DNA from: DASZHJ01 sp035581425
GTDB taxonomy: Bacteria > Pseudomonadota > Alphaproteobacteria > ATCC43930 > CGMCC-115725
Reading direction: 5' to 3'
NCBI GenBank assembly: GCA_035581425.1
Contig: DATJVP010000094.1
Coordinates: 1 to 42,130, forward strand
Length of the DNA stretch: 42,130 nt
Below, in pieces: positions 1 to 6,095 of this stretch (position 1 is the stretch's first letter; every line of letters begins with the position of its first letter). The notes under the pieces were generated by a model that did not search any database, was not told the DNA's origin, and saw only the letters and a list, made by a program, of their open reading frames with translations. The translations under genes and the position numbers were made by a program.

Positions 1-30
1 GGTGGGTTCGACTCCCACTCTCTTCCGCCA
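1..30 (+). tRNA. selC: tRNA-Sec (selC), 3' end only
   Basis: The window opens inside a tRNA. A five-pair T stem (GTGGG at 2-6 with CCCAC at 14-18) encloses a standard seven-base T loop (TTCGACT, 7-13). Eight bases (19-26, TCTCTTCC) then separate the T stem from discriminator G27 and an encoded CCA (28-30). Canonical tRNAs have seven bases here; bacterial selenocysteine tRNA has an eight-pair acceptor arm and a G discriminator. From memory, the E. coli selC 3' end has the same T loop and the same TCTTCCGCCA ending. The selD fusion 2.4 kb downstream supports the call. The 5' part, including the UCA anticodon, is outside the window, so a tRNA-Ser with an irregular acceptor cannot be formally excluded. 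Confidence 0.85.
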
Positions 31-47
31 CATCGCGGGCGCGCGCG

Positions 48-500
48 ATGACGCCGGGGCCGGTTTCGTTCCTCGACGCGCTGCAGGAGTCGGCCGAGAG
101 CGCCGCCAGCGAGGAGGAGCGCTTCCGCCGGGACTACGCGCGGAGCGTTGCCTTGCTCGAGCGCGAGCGCGCGCACGCGTTTCGCCGATTCAATTTCATG
201 CGGAGCCTCGCGGAGGCCGCCGCCGGGGAGAGCGGAACCGCGGTCGCGCGTGTAGTTGCGATTTTCCGCGACAAGCTCGGCTGGAGCGGCGACACCGAGG
301 CGCGGACGGCGACGGTCGAGCATTTTCGGCCGGTAATCGAGGCAATGGTTGGGGCGCTCGGCGCGAAGAACGGGGAGACCCCGCCCGACGTTCGAGCCAA
401 GCTCGCGGAATTCGAGGCTTGGTACGACGCCGCTCATGGCAGCGCGTTCTGGGTGCTCTTCGACCACTACATGCCGGAGACGCCCCGTGTCGATTTCTGA
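48..500 (+). CDS. unknown protein, first gene of the selenium operon (150 aa)
   Basis: The product is not recognised. It is a soluble, mostly helical-looking protein rich in Ala, Arg and Glu, with no signal peptide, membrane segment or Cys pair. The C-terminal third has an aromatic stretch (FEAWYDAAHGSAFWVLFDHY). The ATG at 48 lies only 17 bases after the tRNA-Sec CCA end, so the gene may be co-transcribed with the tRNA. Its last 14 bases overlap the next gene, which starts with GTG at 487, suggesting translational coupling. The position between selC and selD suggests a selenium-related role, but nothing in the sequence gives a function. High-GC codon bias and the tight operon fit support a real gene. 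Confidence 0.7.
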   Translation: MTPGPVSFLDALQESAESAASEEERFRRDYARSVALLERERAHAFRRFNFMRSLAEAAAGESGTAVARVVAIFRDKLGWSGDTEARTATVEHFRPVIEAMVGALGAKNGETPPDVRAKLAEFEAWYDAAHGSAFWVLFDHYMPETPRVDF

Positions 501-885
501 GACCGGCGGTGGCGTCACCGAGTTCGACCGATGGCTCCGGACGGAGTTCCGGGAAGGCGGCGCCTTCACCGCGCTGGTGGTGCTGGTGGAGATCGTGGGC
601 GTGAGGGTGAGCACGCTCTGCTCGACCTACGTCCACGTGATCGGCGACGAGGTCGATTGGGGCGAGATCGTCGTGCTCTTCGCGGGCTCCGGAGTCGATT
701 GGGATGGCGCTGCCTTCTTCGCGGAGCGGGCGCCGCACGAGGGCCCGCTCGACAATCCCACGGCCCGGCTCCGGCTCAAGGCGCTGGAAGCGCGGCTCGA
801 TGACGATCGTCTCGTTCTCAACGAGGGCAACTTCTTCGACAAATGGGGCCGCCGCATGAAGATCGAGGAGGTTGAGCGGTCGTGA
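487..885 (+). CDS. unknown protein, second gene of the selenium operon (132 aa)
   Basis: The product is not recognised. The chosen GTG start at 487 overlaps the end of the preceding gene by 14 bases; the frame stays open upstream, so the start is inferred. The protein is mixed alpha/beta with a hydrophobic beta-rich middle (TALVVLVEIVGVRVSTLCSTYVHVIGD) and an acidic/basic C-terminus containing NEGNFFDKWGRRMKIEEVE. Only one Cys is visible and there is no recognisable cofactor motif. Its TGA stop overlaps the GTG start of the lipoate-ligase-like gene in a GTGA arrangement. Strict coupling on both sides suggests its product is needed in proportion to its neighbours, possibly as a partner of the lipoyl or selenium machinery (inference). 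Confidence 0.65.
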   Translation: MSISETGGGVTEFDRWLRTEFREGGAFTALVVLVEIVGVRVSTLCSTYVHVIGDEVDWGEIVVLFAGSGVDWDGAAFFAERAPHEGPLDNPTARLRLKALEARLDDDRLVLNEGNFFDKWGRRMKIEEVERS

Positions 886-1625
886 GAGGGGGCCGCCTCA
901 TCGACACCGGCACGAAGCCCGCGCGCTGGAACCTCGCGCTGACGGCTGCGCTCGCGGCGGCGCACTGCATGGGCGAGGTGACGCTCCGCTTTCAGCGCTT
1001 TCCCGCCTCGGTGCTGCTCGGACGGCACCAGGTGCTGGCGGATGCCGTCGACCTCGAGGCGTGCCGGCGCCGGGGCGTCGAGATTGCACGACGGCCCACT
1101 GGCGGCGGTGCCGTCTACATGGCGCCGGGCATCCTCGCCTGGGATGTCGTCGCGGATCGGCGGCGCTTCGGCGGACGGATGGAGCGAGCGGCGGCTGAGA
1201 TCGGCGGCAGCGTCGCCGCGGGACTTTCGCGCCTCGGGATCGCAGCGGAATTCGCCACGCCCGGCGAGATCCGCTGCATGGGCCGGAAACTCTGCGGCAC
1301 CAGCGGCCAGATCGAGGGCGCGGCGCTCGTTCTGCAGGGAACGGTGCTAATCGAGCTCGATGCGGTGGCGATGTCGGAGGTGCTGGTCTTGCCGGGCGTG
1401 AGCGCGACCTCGCTCGCGCGGGCGCTCATCAGCCTCTCCGAGGCGCTTGGACGGATGCCGCGCATGGGCGAGGTCGAGGCTGCGCTCGAGGACGGGGTCG
1501 GCGCCGCGCTGGGCGTGCGTTTCCGTCGGGACGCGCCGCGCCCGGAGGAGTTGGCGCTTGCGGATCGGCTCCATGCATCTGAGTTCGGCACCGACGCTTT
1601 CGTCGCGGGTGAGGAAGCCGCATGA
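882..1625 (+). CDS. lipoate--protein ligase-like protein (BPL/LplA/LipB family, 247 aa)
   Basis: Members of this family activate lipoate with ATP and attach it to a carrier lysine. Visible signatures are the substrate-pocket motif RRPTGGGAVYM (residues 70-80) and the catalytic-lysine motif GRKLCGTSGQ, with Lys136 as the expected catalytic lysine, followed by ALVLQGTVLIELD, which matches the usual (H)GT-L strand. The protein is shorter than E. coli LplA (about 338 aa), so it probably has the catalytic domain and only part of the accessory domain. The GTG start overlaps the upstream TGA, and its own TGA overlaps the ATG of the DsrE-like gene. A GcvH-like lipoyl acceptor two genes downstream is the obvious substrate (inference). 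Octanoyl- rather than lipoyl-transfer is possible. Confidence 0.85.
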   Translation: MRGGRLIDTGTKPARWNLALTAALAAAHCMGEVTLRFQRFPASVLLGRHQVLADAVDLEACRRRGVEIARRPTGGGAVYMAPGILAWDVVADRRRFGGRMERAAAEIGGSVAAGLSRLGIAAEFATPGEIRCMGRKLCGTSGQIEGAALVLQGTVLIELDAVAMSEVLVLPGVSATSLARALISLSEALGRMPRMGEVEAALEDGVGAALGVRFRRDAPRPEELALADRLHASEFGTDAFVAGEEAA

Positions 1626-1999
1626 AGAAACGCCTCCTCGTCGTGCTCGTCAACACGGATCCCCGCAATGCCGAGGAGCTGGGCGCGCCCTTCTATCACG
1701 CAGCCGTGGCCGCGGCGATGGAGTACGAGGTCGACGTCGTTTGCGCCGCGACCGCGGGCAGGCTGCTCTTCAAGGGCGTCGCCGAAGCCATCGTCATCAA
1801 GCCGGGCAGCGGCAAAACCGTCTACGATTGGATCAAGGACGCGCATGCGAATGGCGCGCGGCTCTGGGCCTGTCCAGCGAATCTCGATCTCTTCGAGAAG
1901 AGCAAGGACGATCTCGTGCCGGAATGCAGCGGCTTCATGGGCACGGCGGCCATGATCGAGCGGCTCATGGACGACGATTGCCGCGTCCTCACCTACTAG
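1622..1999 (+). CDS. DsrE/DsrF-like sulfur-relay family protein (125 aa)
   Basis: This is a small single-domain alpha/beta protein of the DsrE type. It opens with a beta strand (KKRLLVVLVNTDP). A second strand plus cysteine motif (GARLWACPANLDLF, Cys84) sits where DsrE-family proteins carry their persulfide-forming cysteine. Other cysteines are Cys41, Cys102 and Cys120. DsrE proteins bind and transfer sulfane sulfur, and the selenium-linked protein YedF contains a DsrE-like domain, so a selenium or sulfur carrier role is plausible here. ATG 1622 overlaps the preceding stop by four bases, and the next gene starts 11 bases after the TAG stop. Substrate (S or Se) cannot be read from the sequence. 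Confidence 0.8.
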   Translation: MKKRLLVVLVNTDPRNAEELGAPFYHAAVAAAMEYEVDVVCAATAGRLLFKGVAEAIVIKPGSGKTVYDWIKDAHANGARLWACPANLDLFEKSKDDLVPECSGFMGTAAMIERLMDDDCRVLTY

Positions 2000-2010
2000 G
2001 TGGCGCGGCG

Positions 2011-2454
2011 ATGGTAATGGTTCGCGGCTGCGAATTCCCGGAGCGGCTCTTCTACGATGTGCCGAATCAGATCTGGTACACGCCGCTCGGCGACGGCACG
2101 CTCCGCCTGGGCTGGACTTCGATCGCTGTCGCGCTCGCGGGAAATATCCTGGTGTTCACGCCGAAGCGGGTCGGGCTCGATTTCGAGCGGAACCGCTCCT
2201 TCGCGACCGTCGAAGGCGGGAAATGGGTCGGCGCCGCCAAGGCCGCCTTCGAGGGGACGGTAGTAGCGCACAATGCGGCGCTGGTGGACCAACCGGAGAC
2301 GGCAAACGCCGATCCCTATGGCGAAGGCTGGATGCTCATCGTTCGGCCCGCTGCGACGGACTGGCACGCGGGCCTGGTCACGGGCGAGGCGGTTGCCGCC
2401 GCTTTCGAGGCCTGGATGGCAGCCGAGGGTGTCGAGGGCTGCGGCTCACTATGA
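2011..2454 (+). CDS. GcvH-like lipoyl carrier protein (LbpA-like, 147 aa)
   Basis: The fold follows glycine-cleavage H protein: an N-terminal IWYTPLGDGTLRLGWTSIAVALAGNILVF region, then the lipoyl hairpin ATVEGGKWVGAAKAAFEGTVV with Lys71 at the lipoylated position, then ADPYGEGWMLIVRP, which matches the H-protein NDPYGEGWL signature. Around the lysine the sequence is EGGKW rather than the common ESVKA. No gcvT or gcvP is present. A lipoate-ligase-like gene and a dsrE-like gene sit directly upstream, the company kept by lipoate-binding proteins (LbpA) of sulfur-oxidising sHdr clusters, yet no hdr-like genes are seen. AGGTGG at 1998-2003 is a good ribosome site for ATG 2011 (ATG 2017 is an alternative). 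The end overlaps the selD-fusion start. Confidence 0.85.
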   Translation: MVMVRGCEFPERLFYDVPNQIWYTPLGDGTLRLGWTSIAVALAGNILVFTPKRVGLDFERNRSFATVEGGKWVGAAKAAFEGTVVAHNAALVDQPETANADPYGEGWMLIVRPAATDWHAGLVTGEAVAAAFEAWMAAEGVEGCGSL

Positions 2455-4679
2455 TGATCGCACAGCAGGTGCACACGGATATCGTGCTCGTGGGCGGCGG
2501 GCACGCGCATGTGCACGTGCTGACGGCCTTCGCGATGAATCCGGTGCCGGGCGTGCGCCTCACTTTGGTCGTGCGCGATCTCGAGACACCCTATTCCGGA
2601 ATGCTTCCGGGAGTGATCGCCGGCCTCTACACGGAGGGAGAGGCACACATCGATCTCCTGCGCCTCACCGCCGTGACGGGCGCGCGGCTCATTCACGCGG
2701 AAGCGGTAGGGCTCGACCGCGCGGCGAAGCGCCTCAATCTCGCGGACAGGCCGCCCATCGCTTACGACATACTCTCGGTCGACGTGGGCATTGCGCCCTC
2801 GCTGAGGGACATCCTCGGCGCCGGCGAGCACGCGATCGCGGTCAAGCCCATCGGCTCCTTCCTCGCAAAATTCGCGGCCTTCGAGGAACGCTGCCGCAGC
2901 GCCACCGGGGCGCAGCGTGTCGCCGTGATCGGTGGTGGCGCGGGCGGCGTCGAATTGCTGCTCTCCGTGCGCACGCGGCTGGTCCGCGACCTCGCCGATC
3001 CCGCGCGCCTCTTCTTCGCTCTCGTGACGGAGGGGGACATTTTGCCCACGCACAACGTGCGGGTGCGTCAGGCATTCCGTCGCGTCCTCGCGGAGCGCGG
3101 CGTTGCACTCCATCAGCGCTCCCGTGTCCTCGAGGTTCGGAAGGGCGCGATCCTGACCGAGTCCGGAGAGTCTATCCCCGCGGACACGGTCTTCGTCACG
3201 ACGGAGGCGGCAGCACCGGCATGGCTTGCAGGGACGGGGTTGACGCTCGCGCCCGGTGGCTTCATTGCGGTCGGTCCCAGCCTGCAGTCACTCAACGACC
3301 CCGACGTGTTCGCTGCCGGCGATTGCGCGACGCTCACGCATGCGCCGCGCGAGAAGGCCGGTGTCTTCGCGGTCCGCGCGGGGCCGCCGCTCGCGCAGAA
3401 TCTCCGCCGCCGCGCCCTCGGCAGAGATCTGAAGCCCTGGACTCCGCAGCGGCTGCACCTCGCGCTGATCTCCACCGGAGAGCGCTATGCGATTGCCTCC
3501 CGTGGCGCGTTCAAGGCCGAGGGCGCTTGGCTTTGGCGGCTCAAGGATTGGATCGACCGGCGCTGGATGCGCATGTACCGGGATACCGACGCCCTCGTCG
3601 CGCGCATGTCGACCCGACCCGTCTCGGTGCTGGCGCCTGCCGCGGCGGCGGAGATGCGCTGCGGCGGCTGCGCGGCCAAGGTGGGGCCGGGGCCGCTGGG
3701 GCGTGCGCTCCGGCGTTTGCCGCCGACCGCACCGGGCGCGACGGTCGTGGGACTAGACAGGCCCGATGACGCCGCGGTGCTGATGCCGCCCGCAGGCCTC
3801 CATCTCGTGGAGAGCGTCGACTTCTTTCGCGCCTTCATCGACGACCCCTACCGCTTCGGCGAGATCGCGGCCAATCATGCACTCAACGACGTCTATGCGA
3901 TGGGCGGAACGCCGCGGCACGCACTTGCCATCGCGGTCTTGCCGCAGGGTCCGCCGGAGAAGACGGAGGAAGCACTGTTCCAGCTCCTCTCAGGCGCGCG
4001 CGCTCTTCTCGACAGCGAAGGCGTGGCGCTCGTGGGAGGCCATTCCAGCGAAGGCTTGGAGCTCGCGCTCGGCTTCTCCGTTTCCGGCGAGGTCGATCCC
4101 AAGCGTATTCTGCGTAAGGGCGGGCTCGAGCCGGGAGACGCGCTCATCCTCACGAAGCCGCTGGGGACGGGAATTCTCTTCGCGGCCGCGATGCGCGCCC
4201 GCGCACCCGCCACCGCGATCGAGCAGGCGCTCTCGGCGATGCGACGATCCAATCGCGATGCCGCACAAATCCTGATTGCTTCGGGCGCGAGCGCAATGAC
4301 CGACGTGAGCGGCTTCGGGCTCATCGGGCATCTGGGTGAGATGCTCGCGGCGAGCGAAGCCGACGCCACGCTCGATGCCGCCGCCATACCGAGCTACCCT
4401 CAGGCGCAGGAGCTCGCACGCGCGGGGATCGCGTCGACGCTGCTGACGGAGAATCTGACGCTTGCACGTCTACTGCGGGGCAGCGGGAATTCGGAGCTCC
4501 GCGCGCTCCTCTTCGACCCCCAGACGAGCGGCGGATTGCTCGCGGGCGTACCTTCGGACAAAGCGGCGTCGTGTGTCGCCACACTCGTCGCGGCAGGACA
4601 TGCGTCGGCGGCGATCATCGGCCGCGTTGGGCGCGTTGGGCTCGAGGCGTCGGAGGTCTCGATCTCGCTCGTTTCCTAA
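2451..4679 (+). CDS. selD: FAD-dependent oxidoreductase fused to selenide, water dikinase SelD (742 aa)
   Basis: Residues 1 to about 390 form an NDH-2/sulfide:quinone-reductase-like flavoprotein. They carry a first dinucleotide motif (DIVLVGGGHAHVHV, about 10-23), a second (VAVIGGGAGGVELL, about 157-170) and a C-terminal FAD motif (DVFAAGDCATL, about 285-295). Residues 400 onward are SelD, which makes selenophosphate from selenide and ATP. CGGCAAK places Cys407 and Lys410 at the positions of catalytic Cys17 and Lys20 of E. coli SelD, so this is a Cys form, not a Sec form. Later AIRS-family motifs include LVGGHSSEG and DPQTSGGLL. Such fusions are known in bacteria. ATG 2451 overlaps the upstream stop. 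The flavin domain may supply or handle selenide (inference). The gene ends 8 bases from the convergent efflux operon. Confidence 0.95.
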   Translation: MMIAQQVHTDIVLVGGGHAHVHVLTAFAMNPVPGVRLTLVVRDLETPYSGMLPGVIAGLYTEGEAHIDLLRLTAVTGARLIHAEAVGLDRAAKRLNLADRPPIAYDILSVDVGIAPSLRDILGAGEHAIAVKPIGSFLAKFAAFEERCRSATGAQRVAVIGGGAGGVELLLSVRTRLVRDLADPARLFFALVTEGDILPTHNVRVRQAFRRVLAERGVALHQRSRVLEVRKGAILTESGESIPADTVFVTTEAAAPAWLAGTGLTLAPGGFIAVGPSLQSLNDPDVFAAGDCATLTHAPREKAGVFAVRAGPPLAQNLRRRALGRDLKPWTPQRLHLALISTGERYAIASRGAFKAEGAWLWRLKDWIDRRWMRMYRDTDALVARMSTRPVSVLAPAAAAEMRCGGCAAKVGPGPLGRALRRLPPTAPGATVVGLDRPDDAAVLMPPAGLHLVESVDFFRAFIDDPYRFGEIAANHALNDVYAMGGTPRHALAIAVLPQGPPEKTEEALFQLLSGARALLDSEGVALVGGHSSEGLELALGFSVSGEVDPKRILRKGGLEPGDALILTKPLGTGILFAAAMRARAPATAIEQALSAMRRSNRDAAQILIASGASAMTDVSGFGLIGHLGEMLAASEADATLDAAAIPSYPQAQELARAGIASTLLTENLTLARLLRGSGNSELRALLFDPQTSGGLLAGVPSDKAASCVATLVAAGHASAAIIGRVGRVGLEASEVSISLVS

Positions 4680-4687
4680 GATGAGAG

Positions 4688-6094
4688 TCAGGGCGCCGGC
4701 AGCTCTTCCGCGCTCCAGCCGCCGCCGATCGCCTGGATCAGCGAGACGCTTGCGGTGAGCTGGCTTCCGAGGATGTTGATCGCGGTCTCGCGGTTCTGTA
4801 GAGCTTGCGCTTGCGCGACGATCACCGCCGTATATGCGACGGTGCCGGCCTTGTATTGATTGACGGTGAGCTGCTCGGTTTCGATCGCGGCTTTGACCGC
4901 GCGGTCCTGGACCCGTGCTTGCTGATCGAGAATACGCAGGGCGGCGAGCTGATCTTCGACCTGCTGGAAGCTCGTGAGAACGGTCTGGCGGTAATTGGCG
5001 ACGCTCTGGTCGTAGGCGGCGCGCGCGGCCTCGACTTCGGAGCTGCGAAGGCCGCCGTCGAAGACGGTCTGCGCGAGTTGCGGCCCCACGGACCAGACCG
5101 CGTTCTGCGCGCGGATCAGGTTGTCGAGCGCGCTGCCAAGGAAGCCGTAGGAGGCCGTCAAGGTGATGTCGGGATAGTAGGCGGCGACGGCGACGCCAAT
5201 CTGCGCGTTCGCGGAGGCGACGCGGCGCTCGGCAGCGGCGACGTCCGGGCGGCGCTCCAACAGGGCCGAGGGCAGGTCCGGCGGCACCACCGGCACGTCC
5301 GTCATGAGCGGCGCCTTCGCGATCGAGAATTGGCTCGGCGGCTTGCCCATGAGGACGGCGATGGCGTGCTCGAGCTGCGCGCGCTGCACGCCTACGGCGA
5401 TCGCCTGCGCGCGCGTCGATTCCACCTGCGTCTGTGCCGCGGTCACGTCCGACCGTGCGGCGGTTCCGGCGTTATAGCGGTTGACGGTGATCTTGAGCGA
5501 GAGCTCATAGGCATCGGCGGTCTCGAACAGGAGCCGCTCCAGCTCGTCGTCGATGCGGAGCTGGAAATACTGCTGCGCCAGCAGCGACTGCGCGGAGAGC
5601 CGCGCGGCCGCGAGATCGCCTGCGCTCGCCTGCGCGCCCGCGACCTCGCTCTCGACGTTGCGCCTGATCTTGCCCCAGACGTCGATTTCCCAGGTGGCGC
5701 CCGATGAGACGCTGAGGATCGCGCGGCTCCCGTTTCCGGTGGTCCCGGCGTTCGCCCGGAGCGCGGAGGCATTGGCATCGACCGTTGGCCAATAAGCGGA
5801 GCGCGCCTCGCCCACGAGTGCCACCGACTGGCGGTATGCCGCCTCCGCCGCCTTCAGATTCTGGTTTGAGACTTCGACCTCGGCCACGAGTCCATCAAGC
5901 ACGGGATCGTCGTAGATCGTCCACCAGTGCTCGTTCGGTACGTCCCGCGGGTTCGCGACGCGCCAGCCGTCGATCTCCTTGAATGTCGTCGGCGTCTCGA
6001 CCGCGGGGCGGCTGTAGTCCGGCCCGACCGTGCAACCGCAGAGCGAGACGATGGTCAGCGCCGTCAAGGTTCTCCAAAGGTTCGTCGCCTCCAT
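4688..6094 (-). CDS. RND efflux outer-membrane factor, OprM/NodT family lipoprotein (468 aa)
   Basis: This is the outer-membrane channel of a tripartite efflux pump. The N-terminus is a lipoprotein signal ending in LCGC (Cys21 as the lipidated residue), followed by TVGPDYSRP, the standard start of mature OprM/NodT proteins. The body shows the two tandem outer-membrane-efflux repeats typical of the family, each with long helices (for example QSVALVGEARSAYWPTVDA and AQIGVAVAAYYPDITLTASYGF). The length of 468 aa is normal. It is the last gene of the four-gene efflux operon; only one base separates its ATG from the stop of the upstream pump gene. The exported compounds cannot be inferred. Confidence 0.93.
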   Translation of the reverse strand: MEATNLWRTLTALTIVSLCGCTVGPDYSRPAVETPTTFKEIDGWRVANPRDVPNEHWWTIYDDPVLDGLVAEVEVSNQNLKAAEAAYRQSVALVGEARSAYWPTVDANASALRANAGTTGNGSRAILSVSSGATWEIDVWGKIRRNVESEVAGAQASAGDLAAARLSAQSLLAQQYFQLRIDDELERLLFETADAYELSLKITVNRYNAGTAARSDVTAAQTQVESTRAQAIAVGVQRAQLEHAIAVLMGKPPSQFSIAKAPLMTDVPVVPPDLPSALLERRPDVAAAERRVASANAQIGVAVAAYYPDITLTASYGFLGSALDNLIRAQNAVWSVGPQLAQTVFDGGLRSSEVEAARAAYDQSVANYRQTVLTSFQQVEDQLAALRILDQQARVQDRAVKAAIETEQLTVNQYKAGTVAYTAVIVAQAQALQNRETAINILGSQLTASVSLIQAIGGGWSAEELPAP

Positions 6095-6095
6095 A

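Noticed and set aside
1..30. tRNA-Ser as identity of the partial tRNA
   Set aside because: The G discriminator fits Ser, but eight bases between T stem and discriminator and the selD neighbourhood fit tRNA-Sec better.
48..4679. In-frame TGA read as selenocysteine in the selenium operon genes
   Set aside because: Each TGA stop overlaps a coupled downstream start, and the sequence after it in the same frame shows no conserved continuation or evident SECIS hairpin.
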